A stretch of DNA of 64,000 nt from Hyphococcus luteus (GTDB lineage: Bacteria; Pseudomonadota; Alphaproteobacteria; Caulobacterales; Parvularculaceae): the NCBI RefSeq assembly GCF_002943565.1, contig NZ_PJCH01000003.1, positions 318,001-382,000 on the forward strand, in the 5' to 3' direction. The notes beneath the pieces are model-generated. The model saw only the letters and a list, made by a program, of their open reading frames with translations, searched no databases and had not been told where the DNA came from. The position numbers and the translations under genes were made by a program. This document shows positions 53,607 to 63,448 of the stretch, piece after piece (position 1 is the stretch's first letter; each line of letters starts with the position of its first letter).

Positions 53607-54556
53607 GCCGCCTTTTCCATCCGGCCGAGCTCGGCGGCGATCGCCGCTACATGGCGCAGATCGGTGCCGCAGCAGCCGCCGAAAATTGTCAGCGACGGAA
53701 CGAGACGTCTCAGCGCCGCATTCTCAAGACCAAGTTCGCCCGGATTGCCGTCATCCAGCGTCTCCGCCTCGTCAAGCTCCGCGTGAGAGCACTTCGACGC
53801 ATTGGCGCGCAGGCCCCGAAGGCGCGGCGTCCACGCGCCACCCTCCCGCAATACGGACGTAAAATGCGCAGGATGCGCGCAATTGATCATGTAATAGGCC
53901 GGCGCCTTGCGCGCCTCGAAGTCCGTTTCCATGATCGCTTCGCCGAGCGGCTGACCGGACGGCAAACGCCCGTCCGTCTCAACCGTGAAGGAAATCGCGC
54001 AAGGCATGCCCGCCGCCGCTGCAGCATTCGCGACGCCGATCGCTTCCGGCGCATTGTTCATGGTGAGCGCGGTGACGAGATCGGCCGCAGTATCGGCGAG
54101 GATCTCCGCCTGGAACGAGTGATAGTCTTCCGCTTCCTTCGCCGTCATCAAGCTGCCCGGCTGATAGCCGTCGCCGCGCGGGCCGAGATTGCCGGAAATC
54201 ACGAAGGGCGTTTCAAGCGCCGCTTCGTCGCGAACTTCCTCTACGAGAGCGATCGCATCCCGGTTCGCCGCTTCCAGCGCCGCCCGATCAAGACCGAGCT
54301 TGTCGCCCCAGTCGGGGCTCGCCCGCCAAGTGGCGCTTTCGAAGATGAACCCAAGGCCGCGCCGTTTCGCAAGCAACGCATGCTCAAGACAGTAGTCGCG
54401 AATAGCGGCGCGGCCTTTCGGGTCTTTCAAGAGCATGAAAGCCCCGAAATATGGGAGATCGAACCCTTTATTGAAGACGAGGTCGGTCTCCATGCCGCTG
54501 TCGGTCAGGAATATCTCCTCGCCGAGCTGTGGCGGGTTTTTTCTGTATATCGCCAT
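53603..54556 (-). CDS. Homocysteine S-methyltransferase family protein
   Basis: The 317-residue TIM-barrel enzyme shows FLTDSGMETDLVFNKG at the start, NLGPRGDGYQPG, and the zinc-binding cysteines in YMINCAHP (about residue 222) and FGGCCGTDLRH (about 292). Members transfer methyl groups from S-methylmethionine or betaine-like donors to homocysteine. The start at 54556 has an AGGGAAA ribosome site; a 39-codon extension to 54673 is poor. It is not obviously tied to the liu pathway. Confidence 0.9.
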   Translation of the reverse strand: MAIYRKNPPQLGEEIFLTDSGMETDLVFNKGFDLPYFGAFMLLKDPKGRAAIRDYCLEHALLAKRRGLGFIFESATWRASPDWGDKLGLDRAALEAANRDAIALVEEVRDEAALETPFVISGNLGPRGDGYQPGSLMTAKEAEDYHSFQAEILADTAADLVTALTMNNAPEAIGVANAAAAAGMPCAISFTVETDGRLPSGQPLGEAIMETDFEARKAPAYYMINCAHPAHFTSVLREGGAWTPRLRGLRANASKCSHAELDEAETLDDGNPGELGLENAALRRLVPSLTIFGGCCGTDLRHVAAIAAELGRMEKAA

Positions 54557-54689
54557 GATGTTTCCCTTTTCTCTTTTGAGCGCGGGAAATAGGCAGGCGG
54601 CGCATCCGCCGTTACTGGCGAATGGATATAGACGTCCCTGACTTTCGTAAGGGATCGCGGGCGCAGGCTGCATCCGCCTCGCTTAAGAC

Positions 54690-56060
54690 TTATTCATCCA
54701 GCGCGGCGAGCACATCGGCGGAGAATTTCGCAATGTCGAAGCCGCCGCCATCGTCGAAACCGCGGCGCACGATCAGGATGTTTTCCGCAGGGGTGATCAT
54801 CAGATATTGCCCGCGATTGCCCATGGCCGCGTAGCTCCCTTCCGGCAGGCCGTGGCGCTCGCCGAAAAGCCAGAACTGCGCGCCATAGCCCGGAATCTGC
54901 GAGCCGTCGTCGCGGGTCGCTGGCGGCTGCGCCGGGGCGGGGCTCGCCACATAATCGGCCCAGCCTTCCGGCAGGATGCGTTCGCCTTCCCAGACGCCGT
55001 CGCCCAGATAAAGAAGTCCGATCCGCGCAAGGTCGCGCGCCGTCGTCCAGACCTGGCTCGACATCACGAAGTCGCCGTTCCAGTCGGTTTCCAGAAAAGT
55101 GTGGTTCATGCCGAGGGGATTGAGCACTTTTTTAAACGGATATTCGAGAAACTTTTTGTCGTTCTTCATGCGCTCATGCAGGGCGCGCATCGCCGTCATG
55201 GTGTCGTTATTGGCGTAACGCCAGCGCGTTCCGGGCTCGGCGACAAGACGGTTCGTGATCGCGTGATCGACGACGCGCCCGCCGCCGAAATAAATATCGT
55301 CCGTGCGGTTGCCCGCCGCAGACGAAGTAAGCCCGCTCGACATGTGAAGGAGATTTTCAAGCGTGATGGCGCCGCGCGGATCGCCGGGCGAGGACCACGC
55401 TTCAAGGCCCGCCGGTTCGTCCGTCGTGATGATCCCTTCTTCCACCGCCGCACCGATCACCGTCGCTGCGATGGATTTTGCAACCGACCATGTGCGCTGC
55501 GGCGTTTGGGCGTCAAAGCCCTCGCGATATTGCTCCGCGACGATTGCGCCGTCCTTCACGACAAGAATGGCGGTCGTTTCCGTTCCCTCGCCGTAAGTCG
55601 CGCGATCGAAGGCGGCGTCGACCGTTTCGAACAAAGCCGGATCGTCGCTGAGATTCTCCGCCAGCGGTTCCGGCTCCGCGCGGTCCCATTTCGCCGCAAT
55701 GACCGGCAGATCGTCTGCGACGTCCATAGACGCCATGGTCGGCAATTGCGCGCAGCCGAGATAAGGGCGCCAGGCGGCGATGCGCGCGCCGCCTTCATAG
55801 GAAACGGAAACGGTTTTGGCGTCTTCATCGATCACCGCGTCTGGAAGCGCCGCCATGGCCTCGCGATAGCCGGGATAGATGCGGTGCAGCTCGTCGCCGG
55901 CGATTTGCTCCACGCTGCGGCCCGCATTGAAATGCGCCGAACAGGTGAACGCCGCCTTGTAGCCGGCGACAAGAGAGAGATGGGCGGGGTCTGACGTTTG
56001 GGCGTGGGCCGCACCCATGAGCAGCCCCAAGCTTAAAGACGAGACAACGAGTCTGTACAT
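54690..56060 (-). CDS. Secreted serine hydrolase, class C beta-lactamase-like
   Basis: The 456-residue protein has a signal peptide (LSLGLLMGAAHA), an N-terminal extra region of about 130 residues, then a beta-lactamase/transpeptidase fold: SxxK as SVAK (about residue 192), YxN as YANND (about 278) and GNRGQYLMI in the position of the KTG element. This resembles 6-aminohexanoate-dimer hydrolase-type and esterase-type members rather than true AmpC. The substrate is probably a peptide, amide or ester in the periplasm. Confidence 0.88.
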   Translation of the reverse strand: MYRLVVSSLSLGLLMGAAHAQTSDPAHLSLVAGYKAAFTCSAHFNAGRSVEQIAGDELHRIYPGYREAMAALPDAVIDEDAKTVSVSYEGGARIAAWRPYLGCAQLPTMASMDVADDLPVIAAKWDRAEPEPLAENLSDDPALFETVDAAFDRATYGEGTETTAILVVKDGAIVAEQYREGFDAQTPQRTWSVAKSIAATVIGAAVEEGIITTDEPAGLEAWSSPGDPRGAITLENLLHMSSGLTSSAAGNRTDDIYFGGGRVVDHAITNRLVAEPGTRWRYANNDTMTAMRALHERMKNDKKFLEYPFKKVLNPLGMNHTFLETDWNGDFVMSSQVWTTARDLARIGLLYLGDGVWEGERILPEGWADYVASPAPAQPPATRDDGSQIPGYGAQFWLFGERHGLPEGSYAAMGNRGQYLMITPAENILIVRRGFDDGGGFDIAKFSADVLAALDE

Positions 56061-56068
56061 AATCCCCT

Positions 56069-56151
56069 CCGCTCATCCCCGTGCAGGCGGGGATCCAGAA
56101 TTGGCGCCGCATAGCCGCCGCGGGATCCCGGCGAAAGCCGGGATCCCGCGG
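56069..56151. repeat. Palindromic repeats, family B (locus 3)
   Basis: ATCCCCGT-GCAG-GCGGGGAT (56075-56094) is followed by a 15-bp perfect stem with GAAA tetraloop (56118-56132 and 56137-56151; core CGGGATCCCGGC). It separates the M49-like gene stop from the serine hydrolase start and may also act as a transcription barrier. Confidence 0.8.
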
Positions 56152-56164
56152 CATGGTTCAGCGT

Positions 56165-57874
56165 TTAAATCTCATCCTCGTAAACCGGCTGAATGTCTAC
56201 CGGCAGATGCGTCAGAGACGCGATGGCGTTTTGCGCATTTGCGTCGAGCTTGGCGTACTCGCCCAGAAACGCCTTCGCCTTTTCATAATCGCCGTCGCCC
56301 TGAATGACGACGATGTCGCGGGTCAGATCCGAAATCGCCTGTTCCAGCTTGGCGAAATCGAGGCGGTATTTGCCGCTTTCCACCGTGAATGCGCCAGCGT
56401 CCTTGAAGTAAGTATACTGGAACGCCGCGCCCTTGCCGTGCGCCTCGTTGATGCCGAAGCGCATGGCGCGGAACAGCCCGACAAAATAAGTGGCGAGGAA
56501 GTTGTTTTTCTCCGCCTCGGGAAGCTCGCCGCGCTCCATCATGTAAAGGATGTTATAGGCGCCCATGACGTCGGCCTTTCCTTCCTCCGTCATCGTATAG
56601 AGCTCCTGCAATCTTGCACTGACCGTCGTTTCTTCGCCGTCGACGACAATCGTGCCCGGCCCGAGGCTGTGCGACAGCTCGTGGAACAGAGTCTCGCCCG
56701 ACATGTATTTCTTCATCAAGAGCGGCGCCTGGTCGGCGACGAGGATATCCTCGGCCATGGGCGCGAGGATGCGTTCGAACTTCGCGCCGAGGACATTGTT
56801 CAGGAGGACTTTCTTGGCGCCTTTCGCCTCGCGCACGCGCTCGTCATTGGGCAGGTTAAAGGCGATGGTCTGGACGCCCGGCACATTGTCGCCGCCGCCA
56901 TGCACCTGATAGGTGACGGCGATGGGCGATTCGAAGCCGCGTTTGAAATTCTTGTAGGACTCCTCGACGGGCAGGTTCGCCTCCATGTCGCGCAGATAAT
57001 CCTTGTATTTGGCGAGCGCCGCGCTTTCCTCCGGGTTCTTGATGGTGATGAAGGCTTCGAACGCCGTCTTGTAGCCGAAGAGATTGTCCGTATAGACCTC
57101 GTAAGGCCCGATCGCCGCCTCGATGGGGCCTTCCAGATCCATCCACGCCATCTCGGATTCATAGTAATCGTCGGTGAGAAAGGCTTCGGCGCGCAGAGTG
57201 AGGAACTTCTTGAGACTTTCATTGGTGGTGATCGCCGCCGCCTCGCGCATCAGCGCCGCCGCCGGCTCAAGCCATTCGCGGTAATATTCCGAATAGGGAA
57301 TGGCTTCGAGCCCGCCGTCCTCGGTGCGCCGGATCACGGTGTAGCCGCTGGTGAACGCCTCCTCGTCTTCCGGATGGTCGACGACCCATTTCGCAAATTC
57401 CTCCTTGGTCATGTCCGCCGGATAGAACGCCGCGCCTTCGGGCATTTCCTGGTCGCCATAGAACGGCTTGTTGTGATCGAGCGTGTCCCAGGGGCCGAAA
57501 TGCAGGTCGAACATTTCAAGCAGCAGCTCGTCGCCGCCCGCCGCGATCTCGGCGCGCCATTCGGGATTCATCTCGCTGCGCTGGCGCAGGTAAATCTCCG
57601 ACATGAGATTGCCGACCTGGTTGAGCTTGTTGACGACCTGGCGCTGTTCATCGGTCAGGAAGGAGGTGTCCGCATCCATGTCGACGACGGCGAATTGCGC
57701 GCGCATGGCTTCAAGCTTGTCTTTGCTCGCCGCCTTTGCCTCCGCCGCCGTCTCTTCGGCCGCCGGCGCCTGCGCTTCGGCGTCCGGCGAAGCGGGCGGC
57801 GCTTCCTGGGAACAGGCTGCGGCGAGCGCCAGCATGGAAATGGCGGCGGCGGAAAAAACGAAACGCTGAAGCAT
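56165..57874 (-). CDS. Dipeptidyl-peptidase III-like (M49-related) lipoprotein
   Basis: The 569-residue protein has a lipobox (LAAAC, about residue 21) and an acidic Ala/Glu-rich linker. The zinc motif is HELSHSLGPG (about residue 395) with a downstream TEEGKADVMGAYN that carries the second Glu and Asp, corresponding to HExxGH/EExxAD in M49. Here the first motif is the shorter HExxH form. The rest (FTSGYTVIRR, TITTKNPEE-like middle) fits the family. It probably trims peptides on the periplasmic face. Confidence 0.82.
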   Translation of the reverse strand: MLQRFVFSAAAISMLALAAACSQEAPPASPDAEAQAPAAEETAAEAKAASKDKLEAMRAQFAVVDMDADTSFLTDEQRQVVNKLNQVGNLMSEIYLRQRSEMNPEWRAEIAAGGDELLLEMFDLHFGPWDTLDHNKPFYGDQEMPEGAAFYPADMTKEEFAKWVVDHPEDEEAFTSGYTVIRRTEDGGLEAIPYSEYYREWLEPAAALMREAAAITTNESLKKFLTLRAEAFLTDDYYESEMAWMDLEGPIEAAIGPYEVYTDNLFGYKTAFEAFITIKNPEESAALAKYKDYLRDMEANLPVEESYKNFKRGFESPIAVTYQVHGGGDNVPGVQTIAFNLPNDERVREAKGAKKVLLNNVLGAKFERILAPMAEDILVADQAPLLMKKYMSGETLFHELSHSLGPGTIVVDGEETTVSARLQELYTMTEEGKADVMGAYNILYMMERGELPEAEKNNFLATYFVGLFRAMRFGINEAHGKGAAFQYTYFKDAGAFTVESGKYRLDFAKLEQAISDLTRDIVVIQGDGDYEKAKAFLGEYAKLDANAQNAIASLTHLPVDIQPVYEDEI

Positions 57875-58068
57875 GGGGGTATCCCTTATATAATTGCGCG
57901 GGGGGAACGCGCGGGCGTCCCCAATCGTTAATGCAATCTAGCCTGCCGGACCGCGGCTCGCAAAGCTTGCCATAATCCGGCCTTGCGGGGCCGTTAGGGT
58001 TTGAATATTGCTTTGGCCCTATGGTTTTTGGCCGATTGTTTGATTCGCGTGAGAAAATGGGGGACGGC

Positions 58069-59277
58069 ATGAAAAACTGGCTCACAAGAAGCCTTGCTGG
58101 ACTGGCGGCGGCGTTCCTGGCCGCAGCGCCTGCATTCGCCGAGCCGGGCGATTTTCAGCGCTGGCTCCAGAGCTTCCGGGCGGAGGCTTCGGCCGCCGGG
58201 ATTTCCGATGCGGTCCTCGATCAGGCGCTGACGGGCCTCACGGTGAACCCGCGCGTTTACGAGCTCAACGACAATCAGCCGGAATTCTCCCGCGGGATCT
58301 GGGACTATCTCGACAGCGCGCTCTCGACAACGCGCATCGAGAACGGCCGGGCGAAATATAACGAAAACCGCTCGCTCTTAACGCTTATCGAAAACGCCTA
58401 TGGGGTCGACGCTGAAATCGTCGCTGCGATCTGGGGGCTTGAGTCTTCCTATGGCGCGATCATGGGCGACTATGATGCGATCCAGGCGCTCGCCACCCTC
58501 GCCTTTGAAGGGCGGCGCACCGGCTATGGCCGCAGCCAGCTCATTGGCGCCTTGAAAATCATCCAGCATGGTTATGCGGCCCGCGACGAGTTGAAAGGCT
58601 CCTGGGCGGGGGCCATGGGTCATACGCAATTTATTCCGACCACGTATCTTTCTTATGCGGTCGATCATGACGGCGACGGGCGGCGCGATATCTGGAACGA
58701 TCTCGGCGACGTTTTCGCCTCCACCGCCAATTATCTGAGCGTCTCGGGCTATCGCGCGAACGAGCTCTGGGGCCTTGAGGTCATCCTGCCGCAAGATTTC
58801 GATTACGCCCTCGCCGACAACAATATTAAAAAGGCCGCCGTCGAATGGGCCGCTGGCGGCGTCGAAGCGGCGCGGGGGCCGAGCATTCTCGAGCGCGTCG
58901 ATCCGAATATGCGCGGCCGGCTCATCCTGCCCGCCGGCGCGCGCGGACCCGGCTTTCTCGTCTTCGAAAATTTCGACGCCATCCTGAAATACAACCGCTC
59001 CACCGCCTATGCGCTCGCGGTCTCGCTCCTCAGCGAGGAAATCGCCGGACGCAGCGGCGAAGTGGTCCAGACCTGGCCGCGGGACGACCGGCCGCTTTCG
59101 CTGGAGGAACGCAAAGCCCTGCAACAGGCGCTGAAAGACCGCGGCTTCGACCCCGGTCCCGTAGACGGAATCATCGGCGCCGGCACCAAACGGGCGCTCC
59201 GGGCCTGGCAGAAACAGGCGGGCCTTCCGGCCGACGGCTACGCCTCTGCAGCGATGCTGGCAGCCCTCACAAGCTAG
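58069..59277 (+). CDS. Lytic murein transglycosylase, MltB-like, with peptidoglycan-binding domain
   Basis: The 402-residue secreted enzyme has a signal peptide (ending APAFA), the SLT_2 catalytic domain with the active Glu in IWGLESSYGAIMGDYDAIQAL (about residue 125), GAMGHTQFIPTTYLSYAVDHDGDGRRDIWND and DVFASTANYLSVSGY. A C-terminal peptidoglycan-binding_1 domain (RGFDPGPVDGIIGAGTKRALRAWQKQAGLPADGYAS, about 350-400) follows. It cleaves glycan strands to anhydro-muropeptides. GGGGGA lies just before the ATG. Confidence 0.94.
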   Translation: MKNWLTRSLAGLAAAFLAAAPAFAEPGDFQRWLQSFRAEASAAGISDAVLDQALTGLTVNPRVYELNDNQPEFSRGIWDYLDSALSTTRIENGRAKYNENRSLLTLIENAYGVDAEIVAAIWGLESSYGAIMGDYDAIQALATLAFEGRRTGYGRSQLIGALKIIQHGYAARDELKGSWAGAMGHTQFIPTTYLSYAVDHDGDGRRDIWNDLGDVFASTANYLSVSGYRANELWGLEVILPQDFDYALADNNIKKAAVEWAAGGVEAARGPSILERVDPNMRGRLILPAGARGPGFLVFENFDAILKYNRSTAYALAVSLLSEEIAGRSGEVVQTWPRDDRPLSLEERKALQQALKDRGFDPGPVDGIIGAGTKRALRAWQKQAGLPADGYASAAMLAALTS

Positions 59278-59496
59278 CCTTCGCCCGGACCGGCCGCCGT
59301 CCTGCCTTAAAAATTCCATAGAATTCAATGACCTGCCTGGAACGGGCGGAAACGCGAGCGCGCCCGCGCCGCTGCGCCTGAGAATGGTGGGAGAAAACCC
59401 AACAGGCCTCTTGTTGCGCCGCACAAAAGGCCGTATACCGCCCGTGCTGCGCCGCAACATTTGCGGCCAGTCCAGGGAGATATGTAGGAGGCCTTT

Positions 59497-60021
59497 ATGG
59501 CGACGACGACGAAAACCGCGGCGAAAAAAGCCCCCGCCGCCAAGACCCAAACGAAGACCGTCGAAACGCCGGATCTATCGGACGTGATGTCCTTTTCCAC
59601 CGGCGCCGAATGGGTCGAGAAGTCGAAAGAGCAGTTCGAGACGATGATGTCGTCTTTCACCGGCAACTTCGATGAAATGCGCGAACAGGCTGAAGAGATC
59701 GCCGAAACCGCGCAAACCCGCATGAAAACCGTTCAGGATTGCGCGGCGAAAACCAACGCCAGCCTGATGGAAGCCGCTCAGGAAGAAATGTCGAGCGCGG
59801 TGCAATTCGCGTCCGATCTCGGCAAAGCAAAAACGCTGACCGACGTAATGGCGGTTCAACAGTCCTACTGGACGAAATTGTTCGAGACCCGCATGGCCCG
59901 CGCCCAGGAGCTGGCCGAAACCACGGTCGAAACCGCACGCGAAACCATGACGCCGGTTGAGTTTCCCTTCGCGAATATGAAAGCGTTCGAGAAATTCTTC
60001 CCGTTTTCGGTGAAAGCGTAA
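59497..60021 (+). CDS. Phasin family protein
   Basis: The 174-residue helical protein starts with a Lys/Ala/Thr-rich tail (KTAAKKAPAAKTQTKT) and contains a long amphipathic region: SFTGNFDEMREQAEEIAETAQTRM, FASDLGKAKTLTDVMAVQQSYWTKLFETRMARAQELAETTVE, matching Phasin_2. Phasins coat polyhydroxyalkanoate granules, so the host likely stores PHA. AGGAGG lies six bases before the ATG. It is monocistronic. Confidence 0.92.
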   Translation: MATTTKTAAKKAPAAKTQTKTVETPDLSDVMSFSTGAEWVEKSKEQFETMMSSFTGNFDEMREQAEEIAETAQTRMKTVQDCAAKTNASLMEAAQEEMSSAVQFASDLGKAKTLTDVMAVQQSYWTKLFETRMARAQELAETTVETARETMTPVEFPFANMKAFEKFFPFSVKA

Positions 60022-60061
60022 GGAAGACATCTTCGCCGGATTCGTTTAAGGCTTGCCGCCC

Positions 60062-61990
60062 ATGAGCGGCGGCAAGCACATGGATGAAGCGGCGATCGAA
60101 TGGGGCGCGCCTGGCGACGGGGACGCGCCCTTTTTTTTGGCGCCGCGTTCGATTGGGTTCGACGATGTTTATTTTTCCGGCGACGGCGCGGCGGAGACCC
60201 GGCATATCTTCCTTGCCGGAAACGGCCTGCCGGCGCGGTTCGATGCGCCCCGCTTTTCCATCGGCGAGCTCGGCTTCGGCACGGGGCTCAATTTTCTTTG
60301 CGCCTGGGCCGCCTGGAACAAGGCGGAAAAGCCTGAAGGCGCGCGACTTTCCTTCTTCTCTGTCGAAGCCTTTCCCTTAAGCGCCGGCGACATGGCCCGG
60401 GCGCATGAGGCCTGGCCAGACTTCGAACCGCTCGCCGCGCGGATGCGCGAGCAGCTGCCGCCGCCCCATCCGGGCTTTCATCATATCGCCTTCGGCGACG
60501 TCTCCCTGACGCTTTATTACGGCGACGCGCTGGCCGGATTGTCACAAACCCAAGGCGGCGTCGACGCCTGGTTCCTTGACGGTTTCTCACCGGCGAAAAA
60601 CCCCGCCATGTGGTCGGAAGACATCTTCAAAGAACTTGCAAGACTGTCGAAGCGGCAAGCCAGTTTCGCAACCTTCACGGTCGCGGGCGGCGTGCGCCGC
60701 GCCCTCGAAGCCGCCGGTTTCGATTGGGAGAAGCGGCCGGGCTTCGGGCGCAAAAAACAAATGCTGGCCGGACGCATCACGGCCCCGCCCGACGAGACAA
60801 AACGCGCGCCGTGGTTCACAGAAGGCGCCCCGCTGAAATCCGGCGCGCGCATTGCGGTAATCGGCGCCGGGATCGCCGGGGCCAGTCTCGCTCATGCGCT
60901 GAAGGCGGCAGGCTTTAATCCATCCGTTTACGAAGCATTGGCGCCGGCGTCAGGCGCGTCGGGAAACCCGGCGGGTCTCGTGATGCCGCGTCTCGATGTC
61001 GGCGACACGCCCGCCGGCGCCTTTCACGCCCTTTCCTATCTCCATACCGTGAAGCTTCTGAAAGAGGTTGGCGGCGGGATTTTCGAGCCCTGCGGCGTTC
61101 TCCTTCACGCCGTTGGCGAGAAAGAGCGCGCGCGGCAGGAGAAGCTCTTGGCGCAAGGCGCGCTGCCGGAAGGCTGGATGGCGCGGCGCGAGGAAGGCCT
61201 GTTTTTCCCGCAAGGAGGCGTCGTCGACCCGCCCGGTTTTGTCGCCGCGCTTCTCGGCGATGCGCCGCTCATCGCCGAACGGGTCCGCCGCCTCATGCAG
61301 ACCGAAAACGGATGGCGCGTCATCACGGATGAGAGCCGAGAAGAGTTTGACGGCGTCGTCATCGCCAACGGGCTCGACGCTTTGCGTTTCGCCGAGGCGC
61401 GCACCCTGCCCCTCGGCGGTTCGGCCGGACAGGTCGACTGGTTCCCGGACGCCGCGCCGCCGGCGAACGCCCATGCTTTCGGCCCTTACGCCGCGCCTTG
61501 CCCCAAATTCGGTGAAAGAGGCGGCGGCGCGATCATCGGCGCAACCTACGCCCCCGCCGCCATCGGCGCCATCGGCGCCAAGGCGCGTTTCACGAAAGAG
61601 GCGACCGGGTCGAATATCGCCGCCATGGCGCGTGCGCTTCCCGATTTTGCATCGACGCTTGCAGCCGACGCGTCGCGCCCCCGCGCTTCCGTCCGCTGCA
61701 CGACCCCGGACCGCCTGCCCGTTTGCGGACCTTTGCCCGACTGGGGCTTTTACGGCGGCGCCTATGACGATCTCAGAACCGGCAAGCGCAAGAATTATCC
61801 GCCGGGGGAATTGCGCCCCGGCCTTTTTGTTCTGACCGGGCTCGGCTCGCGCGGGCTCGTCACCGCGCCTTACGCCGCTGCGCTTCTCGCCGCCGCGCTT
61901 TCGGGCGCGCCTGTGGACAGCACAATCCTGCAGGCGCTGCACCCTGCGCGCTTTTTTATCCGCGATTTAAAGCGCGCCGGCGCCCGATGA
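60062..61990 (+). CDS. mnmC: Bifunctional tRNA modification enzyme MnmC (mnm5s2U34 synthesis)
   Basis: The 642-residue fusion has an N-terminal SAM-dependent methyltransferase (MnmC2: ELGFGTGLNFLCAWAAW about residue 70; the DAWFLDGFSPAKNPAMW motif about 165) and a C-terminal FAD oxidoreductase (MnmC1: IAVIGAGIAGASLAHALKAAG about residue 265; ASGNPAGLVMPRLD; ending GLGSRGLVTAPYAAALL). It converts cmnm5 to mnm5 at wobble uridine. The ATG at 60062 is preferred to a TTG nine bases upstream. Confidence 0.95.
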   Translation: MSGGKHMDEAAIEWGAPGDGDAPFFLAPRSIGFDDVYFSGDGAAETRHIFLAGNGLPARFDAPRFSIGELGFGTGLNFLCAWAAWNKAEKPEGARLSFFSVEAFPLSAGDMARAHEAWPDFEPLAARMREQLPPPHPGFHHIAFGDVSLTLYYGDALAGLSQTQGGVDAWFLDGFSPAKNPAMWSEDIFKELARLSKRQASFATFTVAGGVRRALEAAGFDWEKRPGFGRKKQMLAGRITAPPDETKRAPWFTEGAPLKSGARIAVIGAGIAGASLAHALKAAGFNPSVYEALAPASGASGNPAGLVMPRLDVGDTPAGAFHALSYLHTVKLLKEVGGGIFEPCGVLLHAVGEKERARQEKLLAQGALPEGWMARREEGLFFPQGGVVDPPGFVAALLGDAPLIAERVRRLMQTENGWRVITDESREEFDGVVIANGLDALRFAEARTLPLGGSAGQVDWFPDAAPPANAHAFGPYAAPCPKFGERGGGAIIGATYAPAAIGAIGAKARFTKEATGSNIAAMARALPDFASTLAADASRPRASVRCTTPDRLPVCGPLPDWGFYGGAYDDLRTGKRKNYPPGELRPGLFVLTGLGSRGLVTAPYAAALLAAALSGAPVDSTILQALHPARFFIRDLKRAGAR

Positions 61991-62059
61991 TGCCCCGCCT
62001 TGCAGGGGCGGATCGCTATGGGTTAAGCCGCGCTCGAAAGCCATTGAGGAGCGCTCGAA

Positions 62060-63448
62060 ATGCGCGAAACGCCCTACGGACCGGTTTACGACAATATCCT
62101 GCAAAGCATCGGCAAGACGCCGATGGTGAAGGTCTCGGCTCTCGATACGGGACCTTGCGAGCTCTATCTGAAACTCGAATCGTCCAATCCCGGCGGCTCC
62201 ATCAAGGACCGCATCGGCATCGCCATGATCGAGGCCGCTGAAGAAGCCGGAAAGATCGAGCCGGGCGGAACCATCATCGAGGCGACGGCGGGCAACACCG
62301 GTCTCGCCCTGGCGCTTGTCGCCGCGCAAAAGGGCTACAAGATCATCATCGTCGTGCCCGACAAGATGGCGCAGGAGAAGATCTTCCACCTGAAGGCCCT
62401 CGGCGCCGATGTGCGCCTCACCCGCTCGGACGTCGGCAAGGGGCACCCGGAATATTATCAGGACGTCGCCGCGCGCCTCGCCGAAGAAACCGGCGCCTTT
62501 TATGTCAATCAGTTCTCGAACGAAGCAAACCCGCAGGCCCATGAAGACATGACGGGCCCGGAAATTTACGGCCAGCTCGACGGCGACGTGGACGCGATTA
62601 TCGCCGGGGTCGGCTCGGGCGGCACGATCAGCGGGCTGTCGCATTTCTTCGGCAAGAAATCGCCTGACACCGAAATCATTCTCGCCGACCCGGAAGGCTC
62701 GATCCTTGCGGATTTCGTCAACAAGGGCGCGCCGCCGAACGCGGTCGGCTCCTGGCTCGTGGAAGGCATCGGCGAGGATTTCATCCCCGACGTCACCGAT
62801 CTTTCTCATGTCAAAAAAGCCTATGACATCACCGACAAAGAAAGCTTCGAAGCCGCGCGCGAGCTGCTCCGGAAAGAAGGCATTCTCGGCGGCTCTTCTT
62901 CGGGCACGATCCTCGCCGCGGCGCTCAAATATTGCCGCGAGCAGAAGGAGAAGAAACGCGTTGTCGCGTTCGTCTGCGACCGGGGCGAGAAATATCTCTC
63001 CAAGATGTTCAACGATTACTGGATGTACGATCAGGGCTTTTTGAAGCGCCCGCCCAAGGACGACCTCACCGACCTTATCTCGCGGCGCCATTCCGAACAC
63101 GCCACCATCACGGTGAAGCCCGACGACACGCTGATGCAGGCTTACGGGCGCATGAAGCTTTACGACATCTCGCAATTGCCGGTGCTCGACGAAGACGGCG
63201 GCGTTGTCGGTCTGCTCGATGAAGAAGACTTGCTTTTCGCCATTGTCAGAAACCGCGACAAGTTCAAGGACCCGGTGAAATCCGCCATGACCTATCGCGT
63301 CGAAACCGTCGAGGCGAAGCAGGACATGCAGTCGCTCCTCCCCATCTTCGCCAAGGGCCATGTGGCGGTCGTGTTGAATGACGGGAAATTCGAAGGGCTG
63401 ATTACACGGTCTGATCTCTTGAACTATCTGCGGCTTCAGGTGGCGTGA
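62060..63448 (+). CDS. Cystathionine beta-synthase with CBS-domain pair
   Basis: The 462-residue PLP enzyme condenses serine and homocysteine. The PLP-binding Lys is in NPGGSIKDRIG (about residue 45), then EATAGNTGLALALVAAQKGY, GVGSGGTISGLSHFF (PLP phosphate loop) and GGSSSGTILAAAL. Residues about 340-460 form two CBS domains (DTLMQAYGRMKLYDISQLPVLDEDGGVVGLL and AKGHVAVVLNDGKFEGLITRSDLLNYL), the regulatory module of true CBS rather than cysteine synthase. A GAGGAGC ribosome site is present. It is coupled to the next gene. Confidence 0.93.
   Translation: MRETPYGPVYDNILQSIGKTPMVKVSALDTGPCELYLKLESSNPGGSIKDRIGIAMIEAAEEAGKIEPGGTIIEATAGNTGLALALVAAQKGYKIIIVVPDKMAQEKIFHLKALGADVRLTRSDVGKGHPEYYQDVAARLAEETGAFYVNQFSNEANPQAHEDMTGPEIYGQLDGDVDAIIAGVGSGGTISGLSHFFGKKSPDTEIILADPEGSILADFVNKGAPPNAVGSWLVEGIGEDFIPDVTDLSHVKKAYDITDKESFEAARELLRKEGILGGSSSGTILAAALKYCREQKEKKRVVAFVCDRGEKYLSKMFNDYWMYDQGFLKRPPKDDLTDLISRRHSEHATITVKPDDTLMQAYGRMKLYDISQLPVLDEDGGVVGLLDEEDLLFAIVRNRDKFKDPVKSAMTYRVETVEAKQDMQSLLPIFAKGHVAVVLNDGKFEGLITRSDLLNYLRLQVA

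Noticed and set aside
54557-54689. Possible SAM or homocysteine riboswitch before the methyltransferase-like gene
   Set aside because: Only a simple GCGGCGCATCCGCCG hairpin is visible; no SAM-II pseudoknot or SAH core could be recognised.
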